Shown here piece by piece: positions 30,568-39,990 of a stretch of 64,000 bases of DNA (positions are counted from its first letter, which is position 1; every line of letters starts with the position of its first letter). Under the pieces are notes generated by a model, which had not been told where the DNA came from, ran no database searches, and saw only the letters and a list, made by a program, of their open reading frames with translations. The stretch spans positions 1 to 64,000 of the forward strand of contig NZ_SOEF01000009.1 in assembly GCF_004366375.1 (NCBI RefSeq), given 5' to 3'. Source of the DNA: Halanaerobium congolense (GTDB lineage Bacteria; Bacillota; Halanaerobiia; Halanaerobiales; Halanaerobiaceae). The position numbers were made by a program, and so were the translations under genes.

Positions 30568-32295
30568 ATGCGGAAGAAGTTGTTTTTGGGTGCAATAATT
30601 GTTTTAGCTGCTCTGTTATTTTTTACAGGAATAACTGCAGCGCAAAATATTCCTATTGATGAGGTGACTAAAATTACAGTTGATGGGAATCAATATGTCA
30701 GTGATTTTGAAATTTTGACTGCTGTTACAACAGAGGTTGGAGATCAAACTGACCAAGAATCTTTAAGAGCAGATATGCAGTCTATCTTTGAGCTTGGTTA
30801 TTTTTCAGATGTGAATATTGTTTTTGAAAATTACCAGGGAGGACTTAATGTTATTTTTGAAGTTGTAGAAAACCCGGTTTTAGAAGAAATAGAGATATCG
30901 GGTAATGAGCCTATTTACAGTCGAGATAAAATTATCGAGATTTTGGATCTGGAATTAGGTGCTGTTTTAAATGTAAAAAAAATGAATAAAAATCTTAAAT
31001 CCCTGCAGGAAAAAATGCAGAATGACGGCTATATATTAGCACGGTTTAAGGATGTCAATATTTCTGAAGAAGGAGTATTAACAATAGATATTAGCCCAGG
31101 TTATTTAGCCGATGTAAAAATTAAGGGTAACACTAAAACTGACGATAAGGTTATCTTAAGAGAAATTCCGATTACAGCCGGTGATGTTGTTAATATCAAC
31201 AAGATTCAAAAAGGTTTTCAGAACTTAAGCCGTTTGGGTTATTTTGTTAACCTTAATCCAACTTTAGAGCGAGTAGGTACAGAAGGAAACACAGTAAATT
31301 TAGTTATTAATTTAGAAGAAGGGAAAACAGGTAACTTAAAGTTTGGTGGAGGTTATAGCTCCAGTGATGGCTTGATAGGTTTTGTAGATGTCAGCGAAAA
31401 GAACCTTTTTGGTAATGGTCAAAATATAGGGGTTAAATGGCAGTTTGGTGATACTACAACTTATTCACTTAATTTTTATGAACCTTATCTCTGGGACAGT
31501 GATTTTTCCTTTGGTTTCAGCATCTATGATCGAGAAACAGATAGAACAACTTTTGAAGACTTAGATTACATTAAAAAAAGTAAAGGTGGCAGTATTAGTT
31601 TAGGCCATCCACTGCCTAATGATTGGAGAACTTCTTTAAGATATAGAATTGAAGACACAGAAGAGACTTGGGACGAAACAAATCTCAATTATAATGATGT
31701 TGTAGAGGGAAATACTTTTTCTGATAATAAACTGCGCTCGATAACTCTTTCTTTTAATCGCGATACTTCAAATAATAGATTTCACCCGACCTCAGGTTCG
31801 ATAAATAATGTTAGCTTCGAAAATGCTGGCGACTTTTTGGGTGGAAATATGGATTTCACTAAAATTCAATGGGATACCAGAAGATACTTCCCTGGTTTTA
31901 GCGATCATGCCTGGGCTCTGAGAATGAAAGTGGGTTTAAGTGACCCACGTACTGATTCTGGAGGTCTGGAAAACGAAGAATATGACCTTGGTGGATCAGA
32001 TACCCTCAGAGGTTATGACCGAAGTGACTTTGACTTTGAAGACCGTTATAATAACGATCTCTTATTATTTAATGTAGAATATAGAATACCATTTAATGAT
32101 AGTTTTACTGGAGTTTTATTTACAGATGCTGGTAATGTCTGGGAAGAAAGAGACAGCATCTCTCTAAATGATTTATACTATGGTTATGGATTAGGAGTTC
32201 GGATGAATACACCTGTCGGTCAGCTGAGACTTGATTATGGTTGGAATGAAGATTCTGATGGTCAGCTGCATTTCAGTATCGGAAATACATTTTAG
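30568..32295 (+). CDS. bamA: Outer membrane assembly factor BamA
   Basis: Omp85-family protein that folds beta barrels into the outer membrane. It is 575 residues: a signal peptide (about 1-26), about three POTRA domains (about 28-265, with ITVDGNQYVSDFEI, IEISGNEPIYSRDKI and VKIKGNTKTDDKVI marking their starts) and a 16-strand barrel. The conserved lid-loop motif appears as DTLRGYDRSDF near 480-490, and the chain ends in Phe. Proteobacterial BamA has five POTRA domains; the shorter form is usual outside that group. ATG 30568 follows TAGGAGG; an in-frame ATG at 30541 lies inside tamB. Confidence 0.94.
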   Translation: MRKKLFLGAIIVLAALLFFTGITAAQNIPIDEVTKITVDGNQYVSDFEILTAVTTEVGDQTDQESLRADMQSIFELGYFSDVNIVFENYQGGLNVIFEVVENPVLEEIEISGNEPIYSRDKIIEILDLELGAVLNVKKMNKNLKSLQEKMQNDGYILARFKDVNISEEGVLTIDISPGYLADVKIKGNTKTDDKVILREIPITAGDVVNINKIQKGFQNLSRLGYFVNLNPTLERVGTEGNTVNLVINLEEGKTGNLKFGGGYSSSDGLIGFVDVSEKNLFGNGQNIGVKWQFGDTTTYSLNFYEPYLWDSDFSFGFSIYDRETDRTTFEDLDYIKKSKGGSISLGHPLPNDWRTSLRYRIEDTEETWDETNLNYNDVVEGNTFSDNKLRSITLSFNRDTSNNRFHPTSGSINNVSFENAGDFLGGNMDFTKIQWDTRRYFPGFSDHAWALRMKVGLSDPRTDSGGLENEEYDLGGSDTLRGYDRSDFDFEDRYNNDLLLFNVEYRIPFNDSFTGVLFTDAGNVWEERDSISLNDLYYGYGLGVRMNTPVGQLRLDYGWNEDSDGQLHFSIGNTF

Positions 32296-32375
32296 GTAGA
32301 TTATAATTTAACTAAATAAACTTGGCAGTAATCAATCCAGCAGAGTGATAAAATAATTTTTGGAGGCAGATAGTA

Positions 32376-32828
32376 ATGGAATGGAGTGATCGCAAGTTTC
32401 AGTTAGCAGTAATTTTACTGCTGCTTGTTATCTTAACATCAATCTTTCTTTTGGACTTTTTAAAGCAGGATGAAAGCGTTGATAGTGTAGCTTATGTAAA
32501 TTTAAAAAGGGTTTTTGCTGAGCATCCTGCCAAAACAGCAGCTGAAAAAAAGCTGAATCAAAAGGCGGCAGAATACCAACAGCAGCTTGAGCAGAAAGGT
32601 GAAGAACTAACTGGAGCAGAACAGAAAGAGCTCCTGCAGTCATACCAAAAAGAGCTCGAGAACTTAGAAGCTGAATTGCTGGCTTCAGTTTTAAACGAAG
32701 TAGAAACAATCATTATCGAAACAGCCGCAGCAAAAAGGGTTAAGTTTGTACTAGAAGAAGAAGACGTGCTTTATGGCGGCTATAATTTAACTGATGATGT
32801 ACTGGCTGAACTAAAAGCCAATTGGTAA
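32376..32828 (+). CDS. OmpH/Skp-like periplasmic chaperone
   Basis: A 150-residue protein with an N-terminal membrane segment (about 9-27), the OmpH start signature VAYVNLKRVFAEHP, a Gln/Glu/Lys coiled coil (about 55-115) and the family ending VKFVLEEEDVLYGGYNLTDDVL. Skp forms a three-armed trimer that carries unfolded outer-membrane proteins to BamA, whose gene is just upstream. The N-terminal segment has no clear cleavage site, so it may stay anchored. The ATG follows TTGGAGGC. Confidence 0.88.
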   Translation: MEWSDRKFQLAVILLLLVILTSIFLLDFLKQDESVDSVAYVNLKRVFAEHPAKTAAEKKLNQKAAEYQQQLEQKGEELTGAEQKELLQSYQKELENLEAELLASVLNEVETIIIETAAAKRVKFVLEEEDVLYGGYNLTDDVLAELKANW

Positions 32829-32862
32829 AAAGCAAACTTAGAAATTTAAAGGAGGGGGCTTA

Positions 32863-33750
32863 ATGCTGGATGCAAAAGATTATCATCTAATTTCACTTAA
32901 ATTTTTATATGCCATTTTGCTGGCCCTGTTTTTTGCCTTCCTCTTTGTTTTTGTTTTTATACCAGAGACCAAAGATAGTTATCCGATTTACAGTTTTGAG
33001 CGAGAAAGCATAGCTGACTCGAAGAAAATTGAGGTTTTTTCAGAGAATAAAAATGGCAGTTTGCTTTTAGATCTTTCTAAGCAGGAGAACTTTGAGACAG
33101 AACTCAAAAATCGGAGTTTTCAAATTATGGAAGCAGCTAAAGGAGCAGTTCTAATCGTTTTAACAAGTAATCATTTAGACAGAATCAATGGTTTACAGGA
33201 AAAGGAAGAGCTGCTTTTAACCGAACTAAAAATGCGTTTGAATAATGAAAGTGAAGAACTGCTGCAGCAGAAAAGGCAGGAGCTAGAAGCCAAGCTCTCA
33301 GATAAACTACAGACTGTTAGAAGAAATATTCGAGAAAAATATTCTGATTACAGTCAGCAGAAAATTAGAGATAATTATTTAAAAATAATTAATTTAAGGA
33401 TTGCAGTTGAGGTTCTAGCCAGTAATGAAAGTGAAAAAGAAAAATATCAGTCAGAGCTGAAGCAGGTGCAGCAGCAGCAGAATCAGCTGTTGGCAGAAAA
33501 AAATAGTGTTTTAAATGAAGATATTTCTGCTGAAACTAGAACTTTAATTATGGATTTCAACCGTGAATATGCTGAATACAGACAGCAGCTTGAAAACAGA
33601 CATCAGGAATTAATTGCGGCAAGAGAGGCTGAAATTGAAGAAAAAGTAGCAGCCTACAGACAGGAAATCAAGGCAGAACTCAGCACTAAAAGAGAAGCAA
33701 AAGTGGCAGCAATGGATCAGCTGATTGCTAAAAGCAGAAAATATTATTAA
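32863..33750 (+). CDS. Membrane-anchored coiled-coil protein, Skp-like context
   Basis: A 295-residue protein with one hydrophobic segment (about 13-33), a short globular part (about 40-110), then long Gln/Glu/Lys/Arg-rich coiled coils (about 113-290). No family motif is certain. Composition, topology and position between two OmpH-like genes suggest an enlarged periplasmic holdase or scaffold. The ATG follows AAAGGAGGG. Part of the middle (EAAKGAVLIVLTSNHLDRI) resembles the core strand of OmpH-like proteins only loosely. Function not assigned. Confidence 0.7.
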   Translation: MLDAKDYHLISLKFLYAILLALFFAFLFVFVFIPETKDSYPIYSFERESIADSKKIEVFSENKNGSLLLDLSKQENFETELKNRSFQIMEAAKGAVLIVLTSNHLDRINGLQEKEELLLTELKMRLNNESEELLQQKRQELEAKLSDKLQTVRRNIREKYSDYSQQKIRDNYLKIINLRIAVEVLASNESEKEKYQSELKQVQQQQNQLLAEKNSVLNEDISAETRTLIMDFNREYAEYRQQLENRHQELIAAREAEIEEKVAAYRQEIKAELSTKREAKVAAMDQLIAKSRKYY

Positions 33751-33775
33751 GAATAAAAAATAGGGGTTAAAGCAA

Positions 33776-34096
33776 ATGGAATATTATCGAAAAGCAGCAG
33801 CAATTTTTATTGTAATTATTACACTAACACTTCCCTTTTATTTGGAAGTTGAATCAGAGGTAGCGGTGGTTGAAATCGAAGCTTTGATTGCAGAAAGTGA
33901 ATACCTCAGTCAACTAGCAGCTCAGGATATAAAAAAAGAGGCTGTTGAAGCTGAGATAATGTCAGTAATTAAAGAATCTGCAGCAGAATATGCGGCCGCA
34001 AATAATTACAGCAGTGTGGTTACAAAACATCTTATTTATAAGGGTGGTAAAAATATAAGCAGCCAATTGGCTCAAAAAATTGATGCTGAAAATTAA
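33776..34096 (+). CDS. Miniature OmpH/Skp-like protein
   Basis: Only 106 residues. An N-terminal hydrophobic segment (about 7-23) is followed by a strand (VAVVEIEAL), a short helix and a C terminus, YSSVVTKHLIYKGGKNISSQL, that matches the end of OmpH proteins (compare VLYGGYNLTDDVL in the gene at 32376). The usual long coiled-coil arms are almost absent, so it cannot form full tentacles. It could cap or mix with the larger family members. The ATG follows a weak AGGGG. It precedes lpxD by 31 nt. Confidence 0.68.
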   Translation: MEYYRKAAAIFIVIITLTLPFYLEVESEVAVVEIEALIAESEYLSQLAAQDIKKEAVEAEIMSVIKESAAEYAAANNYSSVVTKHLIYKGGKNISSQLAQKIDAEN

Positions 34097-34127
34097 TTTT
34101 ATCTAAAAATGGGGAGGACATATTACA

Positions 34128-35192
34128 TTGATAGCAGAAAACGTGAAAGAAAATAAATATAAAATATCTAAATTAGCAGAGATGACAAACTCTGAGGTTA
34201 AAGGTGATCAGGAAATTGTTGTAGATAATGCATGTGGGGTTGCTGAAAGTATAAACAGCTCTGTCACTTTTGCTGATCAAAAAGAGTATTTAAGTGAAGC
34301 TTTAAAATCTAAAGCTGCAGTGATTGTCAGCAGTTATAAAATTTGCGAAGAGATGGAATCTGATTTAAAAGCTAAAAAAACATTTTTATTAACAGATCAT
34401 CCACGTCGAGTTTATGCTAAGATTGCTGACATTTTAACACCTCGTCCTTATGAAAATGGAAAAATTTCTAAAAGAGCAGTAATTGATCCAAGCTGTCAAC
34501 TGGGTAAGGGACTTTCTATTCACCCGGGAGTTGTGATTGCAGAAAATGTTAAAATCGGTGATAACAGTATTATTGCCCCAGGAGTAATTATAGGACCGGA
34601 TGTTGAAATTGACGAAAATTGTCTGCTTCATCCAGGAGTAATAATAGAAAGAGATACTATTATTAAAAATCATGTTATTATCCAATCCGGTGCTGTAATT
34701 GGTTCTGACGGCTTTGGCTTTGCTACAGATAAGAGTGGACATCATAAGATTCCCCAGCAGGGTAATGTAATTATTGAATCAGAAGTAGAAATTGGAGCCA
34801 ATGTAACTATTGATAGAGGTGCAAGCGGCCCCACAATTATTAAAAAAGGAACAAAACTTGATAATTTAATTCAAATCGGTCATAATGTTGAAGTAGGAGA
34901 GGAATCTTTACTTGTGGCTCAATCTGGAATTGCAGGCAGCACAAAATTAGGCCGCAGAGTTACCTTAGGTGGTCAGGCAGGAGTTGTTGGTCATATTAAT
35001 CTGGCTGATAATACTATTGCTGCCGCTAGAGCAATGGTCACTTCCAGAACTAATGAGGGTGATTTCATTTCTGGCGCTCCAGCTCAACTTCACCGTGATG
35101 CGCTTAAGGAACAGGCTTATTTAAGGCGTTTGCCCAAATATATTGAGCGAATTAAAGAACTGGAAAAAAGACTTTCTGAATTAGAAAAATAA
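34128..35192 (+). CDS. lpxD: UDP-3-O-(3-hydroxyacyl)glucosamine N-acyltransferase
   Basis: Third step of lipid A synthesis: adds the N-linked hydroxyacyl chain from acyl-ACP. It is 354 residues: an N-terminal uridine-binding domain (about 10-100), a left-handed beta helix of hexapeptide repeats (about 110-310, for example IGDNSIIAPGVIIG) and a C-terminal helix (KYIERIKELEKRLSELEK). The catalytic His is at about 252 in IQIGHNV. DGFGFA near 194 is a family motif. The TTG start follows GGGGAGGA. Confidence 0.95.
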   Translation: MIAENVKENKYKISKLAEMTNSEVKGDQEIVVDNACGVAESINSSVTFADQKEYLSEALKSKAAVIVSSYKICEEMESDLKAKKTFLLTDHPRRVYAKIADILTPRPYENGKISKRAVIDPSCQLGKGLSIHPGVVIAENVKIGDNSIIAPGVIIGPDVEIDENCLLHPGVIIERDTIIKNHVIIQSGAVIGSDGFGFATDKSGHHKIPQQGNVIIESEVEIGANVTIDRGASGPTIIKKGTKLDNLIQIGHNVEVGEESLLVAQSGIAGSTKLGRRVTLGGQAGVVGHINLADNTIAAARAMVTSRTNEGDFISGAPAQLHRDALKEQAYLRRLPKYIERIKELEKRLSELEK

Positions 35193-35199
35193 ATAATTC

Positions 35200-35228
35200 T
35201 TGAATTCTACTGTCAGGAAATATATAAT
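35200..35228 (+). promoter_or_regulatory. Predicted internal promoter before lpxC
   Basis: TTGAAT (35200-35205) and TATAAT (35223-35228) are 17 nt apart in the 74-nt gap between lpxD and lpxC, allowing lpxC and later genes to be transcribed apart from the bam/skp part. Confidence 0.65.
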
Positions 35229-35266
35229 AGACTATTGAAAGGCATTAGAAAGAAAGGATGACGGAT

Positions 35267-36124
35267 TTGTATATAGAAAATGAAGTACAGCAGACGCTAA
35301 AAAAAGAAATTGTTGTTCAGGGAATTTCCCTGCATTCTGGTAAGGATGCAGAAATTAGACTGATACCTGCAGCTGAAAATACTGGTATAGTATTTTACCG
35401 TGCAGATTTAGATAAAAAAATAAAGATATCAGCTGAACCAGCTTCAGTTGTTAACTTAATCAGAAATACTACAATTGGAAGTAAAGAAATAAAAGAAGCT
35501 AAAATAAGCACGATAGAACATCTTATGGCGGCAATCTGGGGTAGTGGGATTGATAATTTAGAAATTGAGGTATCTGGTCCGGAAATACCGGTAATTGATG
35601 GCAGTGCTTTTCCATATTATCAGGAAATGATCAAAAGTGGTTTAAAAAAACAGCAGGCTAAAAGAAAAGTCTACCAAATAGAGGAAACAATTTTTGCTAG
35701 AGAAGAAGATTCATATATAGCTATTCTCCCTTATGATGGTTTTAAAATTTCATATACTTTAGATTATGATCATCCTGTAATTGGCAGCAGCTACTTTGAA
35801 TTTGATGCTGCAAAAATGAATTTTGCTGAGGAAATTTCTAAGGCTAGAACATTTGGTTTTGCTTTTGAGATAGAAAAACTGCACGAACAGGGATTAGCCC
35901 TGGGTGGAAGTCTTGATAATGCAATTTTAATAGAAGAAACGAAAACAGTTAATTCACTTAGATTTGAAAATGAATTTGTAAGGCATAAGATTTTGGATGT
36001 TGTTGGAGACATGTTTTTAAATGGTAGGATCAGGGGTCACATTATGGCCGTTAAATCAGGCCACAGGCTCCATGTAAAATTAGCAGAAAAAATCAGAGAA
36101 AAAATGCTTGAGGAGGAAAATTAA
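35267..36124 (+). CDS. lpxC: UDP-3-O-acyl-N-acetylglucosamine deacetylase
   Basis: Zinc enzyme of the committed lipid A step, removing the acetyl group before LpxD acts. It is 285 residues. The zinc site is visible as STIEHLMAAI (His near 85) and FVRHKILDVVGDM (His and Asp near 235-242), and the catalytic His as GHIMAVKSGHRLH. VQGISLHSG opens the fold. TTG 35267 lies 9 nt after AAAGG; the in-frame ATG at 35258 touches the same AAAGG, too close for use, so the start is uncertain by three residues. The stop is 1 nt before fabZ. In some bacteria lpxC and fabZ are fused; here they are separate. Confidence 0.95.
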   Translation: MYIENEVQQTLKKEIVVQGISLHSGKDAEIRLIPAAENTGIVFYRADLDKKIKISAEPASVVNLIRNTTIGSKEIKEAKISTIEHLMAAIWGSGIDNLEIEVSGPEIPVIDGSAFPYYQEMIKSGLKKQQAKRKVYQIEETIFAREEDSYIAILPYDGFKISYTLDYDHPVIGSSYFEFDAAKMNFAEEISKARTFGFAFEIEKLHEQGLALGGSLDNAILIEETKTVNSLRFENEFVRHKILDVVGDMFLNGRIRGHIMAVKSGHRLHVKLAEKIREKMLEEEN

Positions 36125-36125
36125 T

Positions 36126-36575
36126 TTGAATGAGGTAAACGAAATAATTGATATCAGTGTAATAAGATCGATACTCCCACATCGTTATCCTTTATTATTA
36201 GTTGATAAAATTGAGGAAATAAAGAAGAAAGAATCTATTGTAGGAATCAAAAATGTTACTATTAATGAGGAGTTTTTTCTGGGACACTATCCAGAACATC
36301 CAATTATGCCGGGAGTTCTAATTGTAGAGGCTATGGCCCAGGTTTCGGGCATTTTAATCTATTATAGCTCTGAAGAAATGGAAGGGAAACTTCCAATCTT
36401 TACCAGCATAGATAAGGCAAAATTTAGAACACCTGTTAAGCCAGGTGATCAACTAAGAATAAAGGTTGAAATAGTAAGATTACGCAAAAAGATTGCCAAA
36501 GTTCGTGGTGAAGCTTATGTGGGCGATGATCTTGCTGCAGAAGCCGAAATGATGTTTACTTTTGAAAAAATATAG
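36126..36575 (+). CDS. fabZ: 3-hydroxyacyl-[ACP] dehydratase
   Basis: Dehydrates 3-hydroxyacyl-ACP in fatty-acid elongation and so competes with LpxA and LpxD for hydroxyacyl chains. It is 149 residues in the hotdog fold. The catalytic pair is His54 in GHYPEHPIMPG and Glu68 in VEAMAQ. LPHRYPLLLVDKI is the N-terminal signature. TTG 36126 is chosen because AGGAGG (36111-36116) lies 9 nt upstream; the TTG at 36108 precedes that site. Sits between lpxC and lpxA as in many diderms. Confidence 0.94.
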   Translation: MNEVNEIIDISVIRSILPHRYPLLLVDKIEEIKKKESIVGIKNVTINEEFFLGHYPEHPIMPGVLIVEAMAQVSGILIYYSSEEMEGKLPIFTSIDKAKFRTPVKPGDQLRIKVEIVRLRKKIAKVRGEAYVGDDLAAEAEMMFTFEKI

Positions 36576-36638
36576 TTCGGAGACCTAGGAAGGGGAATGA
36601 TAGTCTTGGCAGCAGAAAAAAAGGGGAAAGTGCTCCAC

Positions 36639-37415
36639 ATGAGCAATATTCATAAAACAGCAATTGTTGCTCCTGGAGCTAAAATTGGGAAAAATGTAGA
36701 AATTGGTCCTTATGCTATTATTGAGGAAAATGTTGAAATAGGAGAAGGAACAGTAGTTGGTCCTCACGTTGTAATCAAAGGTTGGACCACTATTGGCAAG
36801 AATAACGAAATATTTCATGGAGCATCTATAGGTTTTGAACCTCAGGACTTAAAGTTTGACGGAGAAAAGAGTTATCTCTTTATTGGAGATAATAATACAA
36901 TAAGAGAAAATGTAACTATTCACCGGGGGACTGCTGATGGTGGTGGGGAGACAAGAATTGGTAATGATAATTTAATTATGGCCTACTGTCATGTAGCACA
37001 TGACTGTCAATTGGGCAGTCATATTGTAATGTCTAATGCGACAAACTTAGCAGGTCATGTAGTAATTGAAGATCATACAGTTATTGCAGGTATGGTTGGA
37101 GTCCACCAATTTGTCCGCATCGGTAAGATGAGCATGGTTGGTGCCCATTCTAAGGTTGTAAAAGATGTACCTCCTTATATTTTAGTAGACGGTCATCCAG
37201 CTGGAGTCAATGGAATTAATGTAGTTGGCTTGAGAAGAAATGGCGTGACCCCTGAAAAAAGAAGAGAAATTAAAAGAGCTTATAAAACTCTTTATAGATC
37301 TAAATTAAATATTGATGAAGCAATAGAAAAAATGGACCAGGAATTAGATGCCAGTGAAGAAATTGAGCATTTCCTGCGTTTTTTACGCAATGCCAGCCGC
37401 GGAATTTGCCGGTAG
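36639..37415 (+). CDS. lpxA: UDP-N-acetylglucosamine O-acyltransferase
   Basis: First step of lipid A synthesis. It has a left-handed beta helix of hexapeptide repeats over about residues 3-190, then a helical C terminus. The catalytic His is in [10 protein letters not shown] (about His121) and the [16 protein letters not shown] block is typical of LpxA. From ATG 36639 the protein is 258 residues, close to the E. coli length, and begins like homologs ([13 protein letters not shown]). The frame is open up to ATG 36597, which also has an AGGA at suitable spacing, so 14 extra residues are possible. Acyl-chain length cannot be told from sequence. Confidence 0.94.
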   Translation: MSNIHKTAIVAPGAKIGKNVEIGPYAIIEENVEIGEGTVVGPHVVIKGWTTIGKNNEIFHGASIGFEPQDLKFDGEKSYLFIGDNNTIRENVTIHRGTADGGGETRIGNDNLIMAYCHVAHDCQLGSHIVMSNATNLAGHVVIEDHTVIAGMVGVHQFVRIGKMSMVGAHSKVVKDVPPYILVDGHPAGVNGINVVGLRRNGVTPEKRREIKRAYKTLYRSKLNIDEAIEKMDQELDASEEIEHFLRFLRNASRGICR

Positions 37416-37425
37416 GTGAAAATAA

Positions 37426-38256
37426 ATGACTAAAAAAGCTTTAATTGCAGGCTGGGGTGATTTACCAGATCTCTGGGCCGCAAGGGCTCAGGCGGTAGGA
37501 GAAGATTTTATAATTTTAAAAATAGCAGAAGAAATTACAGCCGATTTTTCTGAGCTGTCTGTGGAAGAGTATACTGTTAATTTAACTCAATTTGCAGAAA
37601 TCATAAAAATTATAGAAGAAAATAAGATTGAGGAGATTATCTGGCTGGGTAAAGTGCAGAAGGCTCATTTGTTTGATAATTTTAATCCTGATCAGGTTCT
37701 ACAGCAGATATTGACTGAGCTGCCTGATTATAACGATGATACAATTTTATTAGCTCTGGCCGAAGAATTTATAAAACGAGATATTAAACTTTTGCCTCAA
37801 ACTTATTTACTGGAAGATCACTTAGCTGAAGCAGGTATTTTAGCAGGTGAACCTGATTCCCAAATAAAAAAAGAAATGAAATTTGCCTTTGAGGTTGCTT
37901 ATAATTTAGGCCGTTTTGATATTGGTCAAACTGCTCTGGTTAAAGAGGGGGCAGTAATGGCTTTAGAGGCAATAGAAGGAACTGATGCAGCGATCAAAAG
38001 AGCTGCCAAATATGGTGGACCGGGTGTTGTGATGGCTAAATGTAGTAAGAAAGAGCAGGATATTCGTTTTGACCTGCCAACTGTTGGCTTAAAAACTCTG
38101 GATAATCTGATCGAAGCTCAGGCTAAAGCTCTAATTATTGAAGCAAATAAAACATTTATTTTAAATAAAGAAGAGTTCTGTCAAAAAGCAGCTGCTAATG
38201 ATTTAATTGTGGCGGCAGCAGAATTTAATAAAGGAGAATTGATTCTACCTTGCTGA
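37426..38256 (+). CDS. lpxI: UDP-2,3-diacylglucosamine pyrophosphatase, LpxI type
   Basis: Cleaves UDP-2,3-diacylglucosamine to lipid X and UMP. It is 276 residues and belongs to the LpxI (DUF1009) family known from Caulobacter, unrelated to LpxH. The conserved C-terminal region includes FDIGQTALVKEGAVMALEAIEGTDAAI (about 165-191), KCSKKEQDIRFDLPTVG and the ending DLIVAAAE. The ATG follows TAGGTGAAA and the 3' end overlaps lpxB by 7 nt. No lpxH-like metallophosphatase occurs in the window, so LpxI probably does this step alone. Confidence 0.93.
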   Translation: MTKKALIAGWGDLPDLWAARAQAVGEDFIILKIAEEITADFSELSVEEYTVNLTQFAEIIKIIEENKIEEIIWLGKVQKAHLFDNFNPDQVLQQILTELPDYNDDTILLALAEEFIKRDIKLLPQTYLLEDHLAEAGILAGEPDSQIKKEMKFAFEVAYNLGRFDIGQTALVKEGAVMALEAIEGTDAAIKRAAKYGGPGVVMAKCSKKEQDIRFDLPTVGLKTLDNLIEAQAKALIIEANKTFILNKEEFCQKAAANDLIVAAAEFNKGELILPC

Positions 38257-39395
38257 AAATAATGGTTTCTGCAGGAGAAATATCTGGTGATATGCATGCT
38301 GCTGCAGTGCTGAAAAAAGTAAAAGGAAAATATCCGGAAGTTGAAATTTTTGGGATGGGATCTACTGCCTTAAAAGAAATGGGAGCGGAAATTTTAATTG
38401 ACCCAACTGAAATTAGTACGATTGGCTATATTGAGGCTCTCAAAAATCTAAGGCAGCATTTTAAGCATTTATCTAAGATGAAAGAACTGCTTCGAGAAAG
38501 AAAGCCGGATCTAGTTTTTTTGGTAGATTATTCTGCTTTTAATATGAAATTAGCTAAAGCCTGCAGTCAGGCTGGGGTTAAAGCGGTTAATTATTTTCCT
38601 CCATCTGCCTGGGTTTATAATAAAAAAAGAGCAGCTAAGATGGCTTCTTATGGGACTAAAATTGCGGCTGTTTTTCCGATGGAAAGGGAAGTCTACGCAG
38701 AAGCGGGTGCAGATGTGAGCTTTGTCGGTCACCCACTTTTAGATATGGTTTCAGTTGAGGCTGAACCCGAAGAACTGAGAAAAGAATTTAAACTTTCTGA
38801 TTCAGAACGGTTGATTGGTCTTTTCCCCGGCAGCCGCCGCGGAGAAATAGAATCATTATTACCTGAGATGCTGAAAGCAGCTTCTGAACTAAAGAAAGAA
38901 AAGGACGATCTCAAATTCTTAGTTTCAGCTGCTGATGGAATTAAAGAGGAATATCTACAGTCTTTTGTTGATCAGAGTCAAATTAAAGCTCAGATAATAG
39001 GTGAAAGTAATTATAAGATTATGAAGGCAGCGGAATTTATAATTACAGCTTCCGGGACTACTGCACTTGAATCTGCAATTTTAAATACACCGCAGATTAT
39101 CTGTTATCAGGCAGCCTGGACCTCTTATTTTCTGGCTAAGTATGTTTTTAAGATTGAATTTGTTGGTCTGCCAAATATTATTTACGGCAGTCAGATTGTT
39201 CCAGAATTACTGCAGAATGATTTTGAAGCAGCAAAGATTGTAGAAATTGCTTTAGAGTGGTTAAACGATCAAAACCAATTAAATAAAATAAAAAATAAAC
39301 TGCAGATCGTCCGAGAAAAACTTGGCGGTGGTGGTGCAGTAAATAAAACAGCAGAATTACTGCTAAAAGAAGGAGGGCTAAAAAATAGTGGATAA
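38250..39395 (+). CDS. lpxB: Lipid-A-disaccharide synthase
   Basis: GT-B glycosyltransferase that joins lipid X to UDP-diacylglucosamine. It is 381 residues. Family landmarks are VSAGEISGDMHAA at the N terminus, VNYFPPSAWVYNKKRA, FVGHPLLDMV, LFPGSRRGEI and ITASGTTALESAI. TTG 38250 is preferred over ATG 38262 because it gives the usual few residues before SAGE, though AAGGAG is a rather distant 13 nt upstream. It overlaps lpxI by 7 nt and lptC by 8 nt. Confidence 0.95.
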   Translation: MLKIMVSAGEISGDMHAAAVLKKVKGKYPEVEIFGMGSTALKEMGAEILIDPTEISTIGYIEALKNLRQHFKHLSKMKELLRERKPDLVFLVDYSAFNMKLAKACSQAGVKAVNYFPPSAWVYNKKRAAKMASYGTKIAAVFPMEREVYAEAGADVSFVGHPLLDMVSVEAEPEELRKEFKLSDSERLIGLFPGSRRGEIESLLPEMLKAASELKKEKDDLKFLVSAADGIKEEYLQSFVDQSQIKAQIIGESNYKIMKAAEFIITASGTTALESAILNTPQIICYQAAWTSYFLAKYVFKIEFVGLPNIIYGSQIVPELLQNDFEAAKIVEIALEWLNDQNQLNKIKNKLQIVREKLGGGGAVNKTAELLLKEGGLKNSG

Positions 39396-39990
39396 AAAAA
39401 GTATTTTTTTAGTGCTCTTTATTTTTATCATTATAGCCTTGGCTTTTTATTTCAGCCTGGATGAAGTTGGTGTTGTTCCCGAAGCAGCTCCACCAGCAGA
39501 TAATTCTGCCGAAGAAAAATTAAAAGGTGTTAACTTTACAGTTTATAATGACCAAAAAAATCAGCGGTTAAAGCTGATCAGTGAAGAGGTAGATAATTTT
39601 AAGAGTGAAAGCCGGATGGAATTAAAACCTATTAAAGGCGAGGTTTATTCTACTGAAAGTGGAAAACTGCTTTATACCTTAGATGGTGATTTTGGTACTT
39701 ACTACACTGAACTCAAGTATTTAGAAATTAGAGATAATGTTGTTTTAGCTAGTGAAGAATATCATATTCTGGCAGATGAGCTGGATTATGATATGCAGCA
39801 AAACTACCTGGAAGGTAGAGGCTCGGTTAAAATTACGGGCAGTGAATTCAAATCATTTGCTGAGGCTTTTAATTCTAATCTTAATTTAAATGACCTTGAG
39901 TTATCCAAAAAAAGCAGCCCGGAAAGAGCAAAAATAATTTTTGATGAGCTGCCGGAGGATTCTAAAACAGAGGAGCCTAATAATGAATAA
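39388..39990 (+). CDS. lptC: LPS export protein LptC
   Basis: Inner-membrane-anchored periplasmic protein that receives LPS from LptBFG and passes it to LptA. It is 200 residues: one N-terminal membrane helix (about 5-23), then a beta-jellyroll (about 48-160) with strands such as GDFGTYYTELKYLEIRDNV and LEGRGSVKITG. The GTG at 39388 follows AAGGAGGG. It overlaps lpxB by 8 nt and lptA by 8 nt. Sequence similarity is low in the family, so the call leans on topology, strands and position directly before lptA and lptB. Confidence 0.87.
   Translation: MDKKSIFLVLFIFIIIALAFYFSLDEVGVVPEAAPPADNSAEEKLKGVNFTVYNDQKNQRLKLISEEVDNFKSESRMELKPIKGEVYSTESGKLLYTLDGDFGTYYTELKYLEIRDNVVLASEEYHILADELDYDMQQNYLEGRGSVKITGSEFKSFAEAFNSNLNLNDLELSKKSSPERAKIIFDELPEDSKTEEPNNE

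Noticed and set aside
35258-35266. ATG at 35258 as the start of lpxC
   Set aside because: The only nearby ribosome site touches the codon directly; TTG 35267 is better spaced, though the choice is not certain.
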